DNA from: Phylloscopus collybita | Lineage: Eukaryota > Chordata > Aves > Passeriformes > Phylloscopidae | Reading direction: 5' to 3' | NCBI GenBank assembly: GCA_027886175.1 | Contig: JAJNNQ010000013.1 | Coordinates: 4,421,501-4,485,500 of the forward strand | Length of the DNA stretch: 64,000 nucleotides | In this document: piece after piece, positions 1-14,200 of the stretch | Position numbering within the stretch: position 1 is the first letter of the stretch | How the letters are laid out: every line of letters starts with the position of its first letter | Translations under genes and position numbers: made by a program | The notes under the pieces: generated by a model | The model's input: only the letters and a program-made list of their open reading frames with translations | What the model was told of the DNA's origin: nothing | Database searches by the model: none

Positions 1-3000
1 AAAAAAAGCAAAACCTGTGTCTTCCTCAAACACAGCACGCCATGTACTTCTTATTAAGGACAATTTGTGTGCTGAGTGTCACATTTCAAACTTTAGCTGT
101 TTTTGCTGTTGCCCTATTCAAAAACAAGTATGGTTAGAGCTTCATTACAATGGGAAAAGTGTGTGTGTGTATTTCTTTCCTACTGTTCCATAGCACAAAA
201 GCTGTTGGGAATTTGCTCCTATTTTAGCAAGATGCACTGGTGTTGTGTTTTCTTTTTACCTTAAAGCATAGAAAAATTTAGTGCCAAAAGTGGATACATG
301 TGTGAAACCAAGAGGCTGAGGAAGCAGTTATTTTCCAATTTGAACTAGTGCTGATTGTATTACTGTGACAATTGGCTGAATTCTTCAGCTAAGGGTCTCA
401 AAATACATAAAATTAAAGTTATAATCAATCCATGTAATTCTGGAAGCTCAGCTGAGATCAGTAGTGTGTTACTTCCCTGAGTAGCTTAGTGGCTTCTGTG
501 TTTCACTGCAGGGAGGTTTTTGTGGCTGCATATGAGGCTTTTAGGGCTCTCTTACATTATTCCAACCACATTACATAGGGTGAAAGGGTTCATGTACATG
601 TCTAATTTGACAAGATAGATGAAGTGAAGGAACCAGTCTTTATTGCTGAGATAGGGAAATGAGGTGAAGGAGACATATGCCAAAGTTCAATCAGATAGAT
701 GTGGGCTAAGGACTGAGGCCATGTCTTACAATTCCCTTAATGATAAGAGAAAGTATTCCTGTTTGGTTATGGCAAACTAACACAGGTAATGTGTCACACT
801 GAAGTGGTGTCTGTTAAGGTCTTTTGGAATTCCCCTCTCTCCTGCCCTGCTTATTCACAGTAAAATGTATTTTCATTAACAATGATTCTGCAGTGCTTTT
901 GTACTATATGTACAGGAAGCTGAATGAGTGTCTGGGGACCTTTTAACTGGATCTATAAAAAGTCTGTGTCAATAAAATCCTGTCAGATCTATCCTTCAGT
1001 ACTGTGATTACAGAAGAGGAAAAAGAAAGGTATTGCTCAATGTGACTGCAATATTCCAGCATGTAATCTTCTCCCATGTGGTCATGTTTCCTCAGATAAG
1101 AAAAATTGCTGCTCTGGTGTCAGTGGGGATGGGGTCACTGAATGGGAACAGGAGCATTTTCATTTCTTTTTTTCACAATGGACAGTTGTTTTTTGTGTTT
1201 TCCTGACTGGATAAGCTATGTCCATGGTTACCGAACAAAGTTTATTTCTGTAGGAAATAGGTAACCATGTTTGTGCACTGGGGGTATCAGAACACAGAGG
1301 ATTTGAAAGAAAGGGTCCAGAGGTCATCAGCAGAGGGGATAGGACGAGGAAATGCAGTGAGATATATTGTGTGGATTCTGGCATATACTTCATGGGATGC
1401 TTCCTTTCAAGCGCTGGTGAGCAAGAGGGGTGAATAGAAGCTCCTTGACAACAAAGCAACAGGGCGAATTCATTTCAGGACCAGCTCTTCACCCTGTATA
1501 AAATAGTGCAATTGATTTATGTCCACAGAGGATTTGGCTTGAAACTTTAATTGCTTTCTTGGCTAAGTTCTGTTTTCCTTATGAGTGCTCAGACTATCAA
1601 AGGAGTTTTGAATGTTGTATTGCCCCAAAACCTCCCGCTCCTGCCACCATATTTGTTCATTGTGTTCTCTTGAGGAAGAGTAAATTTATCTCTTATGTCC
1701 AATAAAAAGTGCCTACAAATGGCTTTGTGAATGCCAATAGCATTCTTAAATTGTCTTTCCTTGTTAGGTGACCAGTGGAATGCTGACAGGTTATAAATGC
1801 TGAGTTAATCTTACTGGATAATTTATGCCATTGCCACACTGTTTGTATCCTGTGTTTCCACATTTGCCTTCAGGTTTCCATATTGCTCCAGGTGTAAATT
1901 GTGCTTTGACCTCATGTAACATTATTGCTTAGAAAACCAATCAAGCTGAATGCAGCTCATGGGTGCAAAGCTGGGTGCTGGGCAGAATGCTCTGAGCTCT
2001 GGCGCTTGGAGTAGACCTGTCCAAACACCACGATGGAATCTCAGGCAGTTGGTTCCTGCTGCGTGCTCAAGTGCATTTATCCTGCTCAACTTTAGGATCT
2101 AAGGCCCTCCCAAATTAACATATACTTGAACCAGATTTACTCTTCCATACTGTGTAGTTCTTGAAAAGAGAAAGTGATGTATTTTCCCCAAAAGGTTGAC
2201 ATTACAAAACAACAACAGCAAATAAGGAGTGGGCTTCAAAAAGAGTATTTTTCAATGCAGGTAAGAGAGACTGAATGGTTTATATAGGATCATGCTAAAA
2301 ACATTGAAATGTGTTGTTAAACTGAAATTTCAGACCAGTGTCTTAAAGGCAGGATGTGAACTACTTTTGTTTCAACGTTGCTTTCTGCTTCTCATATGCA
2401 TAAGTGTATCCATGTTTTGGTTACACTTCAATCATAAATATTCATGGTAGAAGAAGTGGCTATGGCAATATCAGATGTGACTGTATCCCTGGCTGCTTGT
2501 TATCACATTTCTGAGCCAGGTGGTGGAATGGGATGCAAGAAAGTTCCTCATCTGCCTCCGTGCAGAAGCCATCTGTGTCTGGTTTAGCAGGGCATGATTA
2601 CCTAAGGGTGGCTGGCTGGTGTCATGGTGGAGTAAGCCAAAAAGCACACACAGAGATCATTTCCATTATAATATACAATAGGATATTGCACAATGGGCTA
2701 GAAAAAGAATGTACTCATTAGATAATTCATCGTTACATTCTTCATATCCTCCCAAAAATCTTTGAGTTTTAAGACCTTTGGCGCCTCTCTAGAGCTGGGT
2801 AGAAAGGTATGAAATTACTCTCATAGTAAAAGATAATTTCTGCATGGATAATGTGCCTGCTGGATCTGTAGCAGACTTTGTGTTACCTTTTCCCTCATCA
2901 GGTGCATATTCTTGGCATTGGGAAGCTGTAATGCAGTCAACAGTTTGTGTTGTACAATCAACTCACTATTCTTGCAGTCATAATAATGCCTGGAGTTGCA

Positions 3001-3329
3001 GCATGTTTGAATACAGCACAAAAATTCATAGGCTCTTGTGGGATGCCCGAGGCGCTGCTGGAGGCTGCAATGAAAGAAAGTGAAATTAGGAACTGGAGTA
3101 AATTTTTGGTTCATGCAGTCCATCTGATGGAAGCAGACAGATTGGAGCTTCCATTGTCACTTGTCAGCATTTTCTTTGATTGACGCTCCTAGGGGTGATG
3201 TCAGCTGAAGTTTGCCCGAGTGCAGGAGGATTTATGATGATTTGTGTTGCATATTGTGGACTTGCTGCTGATAAATAATGGGTATTCAGCCTGGGGTGGA
3301 GGTAACTTCAAGGGGAGACCAACAGCAGC
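1..3329. other. Unique AT-rich DNA, no gene recognised
   Basis: I see no exon, RNA gene or clear repeat family in this stretch. The short open frames carry no recognisable domain or signal. A short GT microsatellite lies near 160-170. This looks like ordinary intergenic or intronic vertebrate sequence. Confidence 0.6.
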
Positions 3330-3645
3330 CCTGCAGTGCCTGAGAAAGTGTTGTCACTGTGGACAGCAGGGCGTGGTGGGAAGGTGAGACCCAGCAGGTA
3401 TTTACTGAAACAAGAGAGAAGCAAACTGTGGACAGGAAGAAACCTGTTTTCCAGGAGGGCAGTCAGGCAGTGAAGACAGTGTCCAGAGGAGCTGTGTGGT
3501 CTCTGTCCTTGGAGGTTTTTAAAACCATTTGGTCCCAGCCCTGAGTGCTCTGGTCTGACCACATGCCTAGCCTGCCTTGAGCAGAGGGTTGAGAGAGACA
3601 TCCTGAGCTTCCTTCCAACATGGAGTATTCTCTGAGCCCCTGGCA
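3330..3645 (+). mobile_element. CR1 LINE, 3' UTR fragment
   Basis: From about 3440 the sequence follows the 3' UTR of avian CR1 retrotransposons. It has the block ending in GCTGTGTGGTCTCTGTCC, then TTGGAGGTTTTTAAAACC. It continues with a 'CCCTGAGTGCTCTGGTCTGACC' type segment, a TTGAGCAG block, and TTCCTTCCAACATGGAGTATTCT at the 3' end. The copy is decayed: the terminal octamer repeats typical of CR1 are not intact. CR1 elements move by target-primed reverse transcription and are nearly always 5'-truncated, as here. No coding part remains. The left boundary is uncertain, because 3330-3440 matches less clearly. Confidence 0.8.
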
Positions 3646-5056
3646 CCTTGACTAGAGAGCTGTGTCATGTGATTTCTTGAGGAAGCCAATACATTTTGTT
3701 TTAGTTGAATCATACATCTTATAGAAACTCTTACAGCACTGATTAAAGAATTCTATTCCGTTATCACTGTTTTGTTAATTATGCTTATGAATTAAAAAAC
3801 AGATGACATCTTAGCTCAAAGTTCTCCATTCCAAGACTCATAGTAAGACTAAAAACCTCCTGCCCATTCTCTGCTTTTTTTCTCTTCCTCTTTTTTCTTA
3901 GGAAAACATTCCCAAATAGAATTTAAAAATCCCCTGATTGCTTAGTGAAATATCAACATAGAGGATATTATTGATGGGTGTAATCTTTGGTTCTTTCAGT
4001 ATTATTAATTTGTGTCCTTAAATTAGATGTAATGTCTTTTGTTCTCATTCAAAGAAGGTTCTGCTAAGTCATTGGGGCACATCTTATAAAGTATGGGTTA
4101 ATTATGGGCCACATGGGGCACATTATTTTCCAGACATAGATTGGTCTGGCATCTGGAAGTCCGCATTATCTCATTATAAGGATTAATACTAAAAAATAAC
4201 CTTGCTTGTTGTATAAGCAATTTTAAAAAAATATTCTTAGAAATGTTTCATTGCAGGAATAAAGTTGCCAAACCTACAGAAAGAGAATAAACAGTGTGAT
4301 ATTGTTCCAGGATATCTATTAGGAATTCTGTGAGTTAAATCCCTGGTAGAGATTCAAGCATGCTTTTTGTTTTGATCTTGAAATGATCTAAAGCACATGG
4401 CTCAGTTTTTATTCACCATGTACAGGACTGGGTATTTATTCCAGTCATGAGATAGAGGGTAAGATTTTGTGATCTTTGGCTTGTTTTTGGCACTTAAGTG
4501 GAAGAACAACATGATAGGAATCACATTCATATGGTATTTGAAAAAAGAACCTGTTACATCATGCTGTCACCTCTGCCAGCTTTATTTACCTAACCCTTTA
4601 GCTAATAGCAGTGACACTTCAATAGGGCTATTCTTTTGGTAAAGGAGGATTTAGGCAAGTAATGGCAGCAGAAGTAACTTAAATTTAACTTGCTAGTCCC
4701 CACACAATGAAATAAATTCCACTTTAACAAAGGTACATCTTCTGCCTCTTTTTCTCATTCTCAAGGGCATTTTTCTTCAACTATAATTAAGTACTTATAA
4801 GAGGAACAAAGACACCCATTGGGAATGAATTAATCCCATATATTTTCACTGCCTAAAAGTCAAACCTATCTGAAGCAGTTGCTTTGTCTTCTAAAATTAA
4901 GACAGAATAATAGGTCTATCAAAGCTGTTCACTCCTTCATAGGAATATCTAGTTGACCAAGTTTGTTCATCTTTGGTTAGTTAAGGCTAAATGAGTGGAA
5001 CCCCACTCTAAGCATGATAGAAGCTGTTTTGTTGTTGTTATTTTTGTGTTTGGGTG

Positions 5057-5074
5057 TTTTTTTTTTTTTTTTTT
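5057..5074. repeat. Poly(T) tract, 18 bp
   Basis: An uninterrupted run of 18 T on the plus strand, preceded by a T/G-rich stretch (about 5026-5056). It is one of seven T runs of at least 18 bp in this window. Confidence 0.9.
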
Positions 5075-8000
5075 AATGTGGTCATATTTTATATATATTG
5101 ACCTGGCTAGGTGGATCTGAAGAAAATTAAGATGGTATTGTAGTATTTAAAAATGTCTTGTGAGTCATTAGAGTGCATTATGTAGTCCAAGAAGCATACC
5201 TTCTCCCAGCTATTAAAAATAACAAGCTTTTTATTGTCTGAAGTAGCAATCATCTGTTGCAATTTGTGTATTATGCAGCAGGTTCTTTCCTGCTCAACAG
5301 CTTTCTGAGCAGTCATTTACTTTACTGGGCCACAAAGTGGGATGCAAGCCAACAACATGAATAGCATAAAATAACGATAGTGCATACAAATCTATCAGTA
5401 GCACACCTTCAGCTCAAATATTTACTGTATGTAATGCTTTTGGTCCTGCAGTGCACAAAGAGTCTTTTGTCCAGACAGCCAATAGAAATCATGGAGAATC
5501 ACTTTATATGCTTTGCAGAAGGCACTGAGATTAGCCAGAGCAGAAAAATACCTAAGTGTCAGTCCTGATTATGCAAACATTATTCAGAAACAAAGATTTT
5601 GCTGTTATAGCTGTATTTTTTTTAACAAATACACAGTTTCTCAGAAATAAAAGGTCCCCAAAACTGTTTACATTTCTAAACATACTGCTGCACCAATTGC
5701 TCCAACCTCTTGACCATATATTTAGGATGGACCTGTTAGCAGGGGTTACTGAGCTCAGCAAAGTCTGTGATGTCAAGTGTGGTAGAACTATGCAGTCAGA
5801 ATTGCAGCTGCAGGATACAGCTGATGTGTTTTCTGTCTAAGATCTGAAAGAGTAAATGGTTTAGTGGTGAGTTATAAAATTGGTTAGAAAGGGTTAGTTT
5901 TAAAAACACTGTGTTGACTATGATGGATGTGCTGCTTCAGCGACACTAGCACCGAGGGAAGTATTTTTTTTTTTTCGCCAGTTTTCTATTTTCAGTGGGA
6001 AATCTCTGGATCTTGCTCATGGTCAAGTAGCTGAGACATCCAAATAACTTGCTCTATATGAAGCAGACTAGTCTTATTAAGTTACTTTTTTTAACATGTC
6101 TCCAGCCAACTTTGTGCTTGGAAAAAGACAAGGTCCCCTCTTCTACAGGCCCCCTACATCTGACAGACGAGGCAACCCTCAGCACTGCATTACTTGTGTT
6201 TGATTTGCAGAACTTCAGCCCCCTGCTTTATGTTGCCAGTAGATCCAGCTTTCTGCAGACCTGAAACCTGCTGGCTCTTCAGATGTTTTAAATAGAACAA
6301 TGCATTATTCATATGCCATAATATGAATTCATGGCCCTTCTGAAAAGGAAATTACTTCTACCTACTTCTAAGACTTCTTCCATTGAAGAAAATTAAACTA
6401 AGCACTCAGAGATGGTTTTAATTGCTTACGACTCAGTTGAGAAACTTCTAAGAATGCGTTTCTTTTTGCAGTGTAACTTGAGAGCTCATTCACTGAACGT
6501 AATTATGCTGTATGATGGATTGGGAAGTATGCACAGAGAGCTAAATAAGATGGAGATGACAAAATAATGGTAATAAAAATAATAGTTCTTGGGTTATGTG
6601 ATACTTCCTCACGGTACATCACCACACTGTCACTGTCTTTTAAAACAGAACTCATGTAGTCTTGTGGCTCCTGCCTGTAGCATATATTTAGCCAACAGCA
6701 TGCATTGTCCCTCTCCTGGAGTTTGGTGTAGAAGTGGCTTGGCTGCATGCTTTGGAGCTCCCTGGAGCCCTTTGGCACCTCTGTGGAGTGAATGCAGACG
6801 TGCATTCTTGGGGTGGACGTGCCACCCCTCATCTGTGAGACAGGGTGTAATTTCCCAGCTCCGGAGAGGCCGTGCCCCTGCTCTTTCCCTGCCTGGGGGC
6901 TCAGCTGGAGTTCAAGATGAAGCTTCCAAAGAGCTGTAAAGGCCCCTGGGCGCAGACCCATGTGTGTAACACCATAGTGACCCAGATAAGGCACTGAAGT
7001 TGTTTACCACTAATGAAACCTCCATGACTCTTTCAATACAGTGTTAGAAAAGGCTTTTATAGATTCTTTAACACAAAGCAAACACGTTTTATCAGTCACA
7101 TGAATGAATGTGTTTGCCTGCCTAAATTGCTCTATGGTAAGAGGGCAGTCCCTGTTAAACTGTAACTAGGAGGCTGGCTGGAGAGGAATCACTTTGATAC
7201 CCCAGTTAAGGGTTCACTGGGGCCTACAGAGGAGGAAAATAGCCCACATATTCATAGAAAGTGACTAACAGAGGTGGCAGAGGTACAGCTTCAAAGAGAG
7301 AACAGGAGCACTTCTGAACTGAGATATGTGGGGAGGGAGGGCCTGTTGTTGAACATTTTCTTTTCTGAATGCTAACTTTCGCTGTAACTTAAGAAACCAG
7401 ATGACATGTGCTTTCCAGACTCCCTGTTTTTGTCTAGTGAGAAGAATCCCACTCTTCTGTTTCTCTTTTCCCACCCTATTCCAGATGTGCAGGCCTGCAT
7501 AAACCAGCAGGATTCCAATTATAATGATACTTTCCCATTCACTATTCATCCAGTTTTTTCTTGATGTGAAAATGAAATGTGACCCAAAATAACCCATCTG
7601 GGGGGGTGGGGATATGGTCTATCATTTTGTACATGTGATTTATTTTTCCAGAGTGTTCTTTAATTTTTTTTAAGTACTAAAACAAAACAAAACCCCACAA
7701 ACAGGAAGAACAAAGAATTGGATGTATGCAGGGGTCTCTTATTCAAATGAATGGCATCTGAGGACAGGAATTATCTCCTAGATGGAACAAATGAGCAAGA
7801 CTCTTGATACATAGTGATTACTCATTAATAAAAACATTATCAAGACCCATAGTGATGAGACTTAGAAAAATGACTTCTGCAAACAATACTGGGGTTATTG
7901 CTAGGAAGATACAGATGAATAACAAGAAATATAAAGACCAAAATTTCTGACACTAAGTCCTGGAGCAAAATTTTAGTTCACTTCTATACAGCTTTTCTAG

Positions 8001-9094
8001 AATCACAGAAATATATATAGTGTAAAATAACTGAAAAGAAAATATTGTAGTATTTACCCCATTTTAATACTGACTAGTGGATTGTGATACTATACTGTTC
8101 TTCTTTTCCAGGTAAATTGTCAGGAAAAATGATTGCATTGCTTTTTGTTGTGCAGTTTCTACATCAGAACAGGTATGTGTGGAATGTCCTGTGCACTTTT
8201 CAGAACAAAAAGGACTGGTTTATAAAGAGTGAGATATTGTATTTTGAACCTGAGAGGAGGCTGAATAAAGGTATGAAGTCTTTGAAAGAAAGTCCAGAAA
8301 AGGCCTGAGACAAGAGTAAAGTGCCTGATAAAGCCAGTCGTCATCTAGCTCCAGAAAAATGGAATTGATCATTTAACATCAATTTGAAAAAAACATGGCT
8401 GCCTTTCTTTGCCTTTCTTTTGCTTTTATCTGAAAACCTTTCAAAAGTGTTTTTCTACAACAGCCATTTGGGTCTTGTTTGAAGATCAAAATCTTTAGAA
8501 AACTTGTTATAAAAGAGTCAATGCAGAAGCTGATTTGATTTTTGTTGCCAAACAATCATTAGAGGGTTTTTTCTAAAGCTTGAATTACTGCTCTGACAAT
8601 TAAATGCACCAGGATAAATAACAATGTGCTGAACTATTTGAAGAAACTGTTCTCAAAATTGGCTGTTTCAAATGACTTTGGCTCTCAGGTGTGGTTAGCA
8701 CCTGTCCTGTGCCCGATCTAATTTCTAACCTTATGGTCAATGCCAAGATTTCAAGAAGAGAGAAAGTTTTACATATCCTGTTTTAAAGCTCACTAGATCC
8801 AACTAACAAGATGACCTCATTTCTGTACCTGAGAAAAATGTTGGTCTCATTCTTCCTTCCATCACCTTGAACTGCTGAGGTTTTTAATGGCTGCAGTTGG
8901 TCTCATGAAGGGATATTTAGTCCTTCTGAAAAATCCACTCCCTGGTTGCTGTATCCTTCCAGGAAGATGCAGGATGTGGCTCTGTGACAGTGGTGGAGGT
9001 GAGGATGTATTTTCTTCTTTTTTACCACCTCTCTTGATATTTACTTAGTCACATACTTAATTGCTTTCAAATCTTGCTTCTCATGCATTTGGAA

Positions 9095-9130
9095 CAAAAG
9101 GCAGTGTAGTCTTATGGTAGGGGAAATCCG
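9095..9130 (+). repeat. Possible ancient MIR/CORE-SINE head fragment
   Basis: The words GGCAGTGTAGTCTTATGG resemble the 'gcagtgtggtctagtggtta' start common to MIR-like amniote SINEs. The match is short and recalled from memory, so it may be chance. Confidence 0.2.
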
Positions 9131-9764
9131 TGTAGCTGGCTGCATATCTTCAGACCTGTTCACAAGTAACCAAATGTTTTAATAGGAGTGTCCTGCTTTG
9201 TCCTAATTCTGAATACAGGGCTGTAGGTTCCAAATGACTTTGTGTTTTAAGTATTTTTATTGTATAAATAACATTCGTTTCCTAGAATATTTTGTGTGTA
9301 AAACACTGCTATGTAGTTGGAAATGTTTCAGTGTTCCCCTTTCAGGACTAGTAAAATTGTCTGAATTAACAATAATTTGTGCCTTTAGCAGTTTAAATGA
9401 TTGGATTTATTCCAGAACCTGATACTCTGACCTGAGCAGACACATATCCAATCGTATTCAATCTCATGGGCATGCTTGTATAATTTTAACAGATTGGTTT
9501 GAAATCTAGCTCTTTGCCATTAACACAAAAACTGGGCTCAGAAGTTTCATATTCATATGAAAATTCATGTCAACACTACAGGAGATTTCCTAGCACAGGG
9601 CTAAACTGTAAACCTAGAAATATTTGATTTGTCTTGCAGTACTTATTCAAGGAACTGCATACCAAAATATACCTTCTGAATTCACAGCAGCCAGGAGAGT
9701 TGCCTGTTGGTACTATTGCTCACTTCTTCTCAAGGAAACCTGATATTCCATTAAAAAAAATTTT

Positions 9765-9780
9765 TATATATATATATATA
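9765..9780. repeat. (TA)8 microsatellite
   Basis: Eight TA dinucleotides follow a run of A and then T. It is simple sequence with no other role visible. It lies about 85 bp before the 55-bp tandem duplication. Confidence 0.9.
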
Positions 9781-9865
9781 TTAGGAAATGACTATAAAGT
9801 GGCATAGGTGAGAATGGAAATTCTCAAAGGAAGTCTGTTGCATCTCTGTGACTGCAGTCTCCATC

Positions 9866-9975
9866 TCCTGATGCACAGCCTTTTTCTGTGCTGGCTGGCA
9901 GTACCAGCCCAGAAATTCATTCCTGATGCACAGCCTTTTTCTGTGCTGGCTGGCAGTACCAGCCCAGAAATTCAT
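9866..9975. repeat. Perfect 55-bp tandem duplication (two copies)
   Basis: The block 9866-9920 (starting TCCTGATGCACAGCC, ending AGAAATTCAT) is repeated immediately at 9921-9975 with no mismatch that I can see. Exactly two copies are present. The perfect identity suggests a recent duplication, either polymorphic in the species or an assembly artefact. It does not match any mobile element I recognise. Confidence 0.93.
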
Positions 9976-11016
9976 TCTTTCTTTTGCAGTGGTGCTGAGA
10001 TAACTTGTAGAATGAAACTAATACATGTCCTCTCTTTCCTTCATTCCACTAAAAAATTTCTTCCAAAATTAGATAATGGAACTTCTTCCATGTTTCCAAC
10101 TGGTAAAACTCTATTGAGTTCAGTTTTTTGATGGCTGGCAACTGGTGGGATAGGAGAAGACTCAGGCTCACATATTCTGCTTTAGAAGCCTGATTCAGAA
10201 CAAAAAGTCACATTTAAAAAGGCTGAGCACTTGCCTGTGCACTTGACAAGATTTTAAACAATTAGGCAAGCAGCAATGGCTTCTGATCCCATGGAAACGG
10301 CTGTAGAAAAAAAAGACCTTCCTCCATTGAAAAGTGATTAGTTTAAAGCATTCTGTCCCATTTTTGGCAGTTTGATGGCAGTTTCCATGGGGATGGGAGT
10401 AGAGGATTGCTGAAGTGTTGTCATAACTCCTGCAAATGACACAGATGGAGGTTAAAAGGTGTAAATTATATTTCAACAGCACCTGTAAATGTATTAATTT
10501 TGGAAGAGGGAGAAGAGAAGGACAACAGCATGTTTTTCCCTGTATTCAATGTCTTTCTCCATATTCAGTGCATTTCTGATGAAAGACACAACTAACTATT
10601 TTTACACAGAGTAAAATAAAGCAGTCTTTTTTGGCTTCTTATTCATAGTTCTGCAATGTAGTAATATTTACCACTTTGAGAACATGAGGATCAGGGGTGT
10701 CAAATTTCTTCAAAAGTAGATATTCTGCTCACTTTATAAACTGGTCAGCTGACTCAGAAAAAAAAAGGTTAAGTTGCCAAAAGACCAGGAATCAGAAATA
10801 AAAACGCTGTCTGCTTGTTTCTAAAGGCCTGGCTAGGTGATTCTACCACTCAAATAACGGCATTTTTCTCAGGATTCCTATCCCAGGGCCCTGGAGGCAT
10901 CAAGAAGTCCCTGTGTTGCTACCCAGACATGGATGCAGTAGCAGGGCTCATGTCCACGGTCCTGCAGGCAATGGGCGCCCCTGTGCCATGCCCACCCACA
11001 GGCCTGCATTCTTAAC
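9976..11016. other. Unique DNA, no gene recognised
   Basis: No gene is recognisable. The last 150 bp (about 10870-11016) are more GC-rich than their surroundings and lead directly into the CR1 copy. I could not assign them to the element or to an exon. Confidence 0.5.
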
Positions 11017-11246
11017 TGTGCCAGGGGAGGTTTAGGCTGGGCATCAGGAAGAATTTCTTCACAGAAAGGGAGATTAGACATTGGAATGGACAGCCCAGGG
11101 AGGTGGTGGAGTCACCATCCCTGGAGGTGTTTGAGGAAGGACTGGACATGGCAATTAGTGCCATGGTCTGGTTGACAATGTGCTGTTTGGTTGGATTTGA
11201 TGATCTCAGAGGACTTTTCCAACCAAATTGATTCTGTGATTCTGGA
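11017..11246 (+). mobile_element. CR1 LINE, 3' UTR with terminal repeats
   Basis: This is a clear avian CR1 3' end on the plus strand. It contains GGCTGGGCATCAGGAAG, AATTTCTTCACAGAAAGG, a CCCAGGGAGGTGGTGGAGTC block and CCTGGAGGTGTTTGAGG. It also has a GATGATCTCAGAGG block and TTTTCCAACC, and it ends in TTGATTCTG followed by TGATTCTGG. Those last words are the degenerate octamer repeats used in CR1 priming. All coding sequence is lost by 5' truncation. It is better preserved than the copies near 3.4 kb and 37.7 kb, so it is probably younger. Confidence 0.93.
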
Positions 11247-14200
11247 CTGGCCTTGGCATCTCCCCCATCCCCAGCTGGTGCCCCATGCCCAGGGCTGGGA
11301 CTGCCCAGTCTCAGTGGGCAGAGGATGTTCATGTCACTCAAATCAGGCGCTGTGCCACTGTGGCTTTCTAACATCTCACCTGCCTGTGATACAGGGAAAC
11401 TGTGACTCAAACCTGGGGCTCTCTGTGTTTCAGCTGCTGGCTGAGCCTGAAACTGAAGGGTTTGAGTAACTCATGCTTTGATAATTTCTGCACTCAGTCA
11501 AAGAGATGTCTAAAGGGGATTTTTTTGAGAGGAGGAGGGCAGGAAGAAACTGCACAACTCTGAGAGACCCATGCTGAGAAAAGGTCTTACTGTAACCCTT
11601 CTTTGTGTCTTTAATTGGTAACACTAAGGACCTCGTTTGTGACTGTGAATTATGAAGTATCTGCATGGAGATCAAAATCTCTTCAATAGAACCATGACGT
11701 GAAAAAAATTGCTATGCGGATTACTCATGGAAAATCTAATTTTAAACAGTGTTGGTTTGTTGTGATTTGTTGGAGAGCTGCATGGCATCATTCCTCTGGT
11801 CTGATGTGATGAACATTGAGGTACTACATATTCCATACTAGCTTGGAATTCCCTATGAAGGACATAAGATGTAGTGAAGAGTGTACTGGCCTTTATTTGA
11901 TGTTGTCTCAGTAATGCATTGTGCAAACACAATGGATTTTTTTTTTTTTGCCTATGGGTATTTGTGACAAATACACAATTCAGCTATTATTAGTTCCAGT
12001 TTCTTTTAAAAAATGTATTTGTCAATCTTAATGCATTTCAGTTCATCTTTACTCTTTTAAGTTGTGCTGTGGAACTGTAGAGTTACAGCTGAATTTCATT
12101 TTAATTTCAAGCTAACTCCTAATCAATATTCAGGACATTTCTATGGCCTGCTTAAATCTATTTAAAGGAGGAAAATATTCTTTCCACTGTCCTATTTGGA
12201 TAGGAAAAGACATCAATCATTTCACAAGTGGTACAAAACTGAGAGAATAAAGATTTAAAGGTGAACTCTACATAATTGCTTAGTGAATGACTCTTGACAG
12301 GAGTGATTTGTGTGTATTCACTTTCAAAACTCCATGTGTAATTTTACGAGTCCATGAAGAGTCAGTTTGGAATCACACTGTGGGAGTGTCATTTGCTAAA
12401 ATCCAAACCTGAGTTTTAAGCTTTCTGGTTTATTTTTTTTTTTTTTTTTTTTTTTTTGTATAGGTATTTAAATAATAGCAGGCCTTTTTTAAATCAAATA
12501 ATTTCCATAAATTGTTGAGATTTGGTTGACAATAAGTGGCACAAACAGTGACTCAATTAATACCTGATCTTGCAAAGTAATCCAGGAATTCTAGAAATTC
12601 TGGAAAGCATAATCACAGGTTGAAGTGCACGGACTGTTACAGGGGAAAACAAGATCAGCTGTGATTGGAATAGTGATAATGCACCTTTGTGGCTAACTGA
12701 AAACAAATATTTATCCTCATTTTTGGCTAATTTACGTGCAGAGTGGAGTTGCTAATGGTAACACCACTACGTATAAATGGTGTCACATTATCAAAGCTGA
12801 AGTTAGTGGATTTTAGTTCATGCCACATTATCAAGTATTTTTACATATTTTCACTGTTGACTGAAATGATGAAACTGAAAAATATTCACAAACATTTCAC
12901 TTGCATCTCAATAAAAAACTTTCAAAGCTGCAGCAAGATCATCATGACTGGAAACCTCAGTCACAATAGAAAGCTCTGATGCACTAAGTTCTTAGCTATA
13001 TACTGCTAAAGGAAGAGCTAATGCAATGCTCAGAATAGTAAGCTTTCTTCTAATAGGATATAGAATTATAAACCTGGTGAAACTTGGAGAATTATAATAC
13101 TTGATTTACTATTGCAATCGAGTATTTTGTATGAATTATGAAGGATTAAACCATGATACATTGCTTTTGTCACACTTAGCTTTTGTATTTAACATTTTTG
13201 AAAGAAGGAGAAATTTTGTTCTGACTTTTTGTCCTTTGTTCTTATACTTGTGCCTGAAAGTTCACTGCTGTGAACAACTGACAAACTTCTGCGTAAACTG
13301 CAGCCCTGTGGCAACTTTATTGAGCTGTGTGAAATGATATTCTAACTCACTGTGGAAAAAAGGAGTTGTCTTTTTGGAGATTGGATGTTAGTGGGATGTA
13401 ATCATTAGAATCACTAGCATGTCTATGGCCTGTGAAAGGAATGCAGTAAGCTAAAAATTCCTAATTAAAACCAACCTTTGGGCCTGATCAATTTGCTCTG
13501 TGTTTTTGTTACTTTCCATTACCAATAGACTCTAGACACTATCCAAAACCTTTTCCAGAAAAGAATGCAGAAAACATGCAGGCTAAATCCTCAAATAAAT
13601 GATTAAGCATACAGGAAAATCCTGCCTAAACTAATTTTAAGGAGGACTAGAAATTCTATTCTAGAAATTTATTTCAAACTTCCTCTGCTTTTCAGTGGCA
13701 TTTCTAAAATTACTTCATAAAGTAATTTAGAATACTTGGATTTCAGTTACTTTAAAAGTATTAACTGTTGGGGAACAAGTACATTTGAATGGATTTTAGA
13801 GAACAGTTCTTTGGAAGGAGTGGAAACAAAACTTTTCCAAAAGTTTTCTCTCTTTGCTATTTCTGTACCTTTGTGCATAAAAACGGAAATCTGGGGTAAC
13901 ATCAAGATATAAAGAGTAAATCCTGAATGATAAGAATAGACAATCTGGCTTTATTTCAGTTGCACACGCTACTGAATTAATGACATAATTTATTTTAATT
14001 ATATTTTATTTTTCTCTTTTAGTCTTTTTAAATAAGATCCTGCAGTGAAATTCCACACTGAAAATAAGACTGATTAGTACTTACATTTTGCTTTTATCTT
14101 TAAAGACAGACAAGAAATTAATACAGCAAGGAAATCTTCTTAAAATAAGGGGTAGAGATTTTTTCTGTCTGGTTTTGTTTTAAGCACTTTGTGACTGTTG

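Larger units (their letters stand above)
3646..9764. other. Unique AT-rich DNA, no gene recognised
   Basis: No coding exon or RNA gene is recognisable. The region holds a T18 run at 5057-5074, a T-rich run near 5963, an A/C-rich tract at 7677-7703 and a G-rich patch near 7600. There is a weak MIR-like stretch near 9095-9130. The longest open frame (minus strand, about 6503-6994) shows no family resemblance and I do not regard it as a gene. Confidence 0.55.

Noticed and set aside
6503..6994. 163-codon minus-strand open frame
   Set aside because: No domain or signal recognised, an overlapping open frame on the other strand, and no convincing splice sites.
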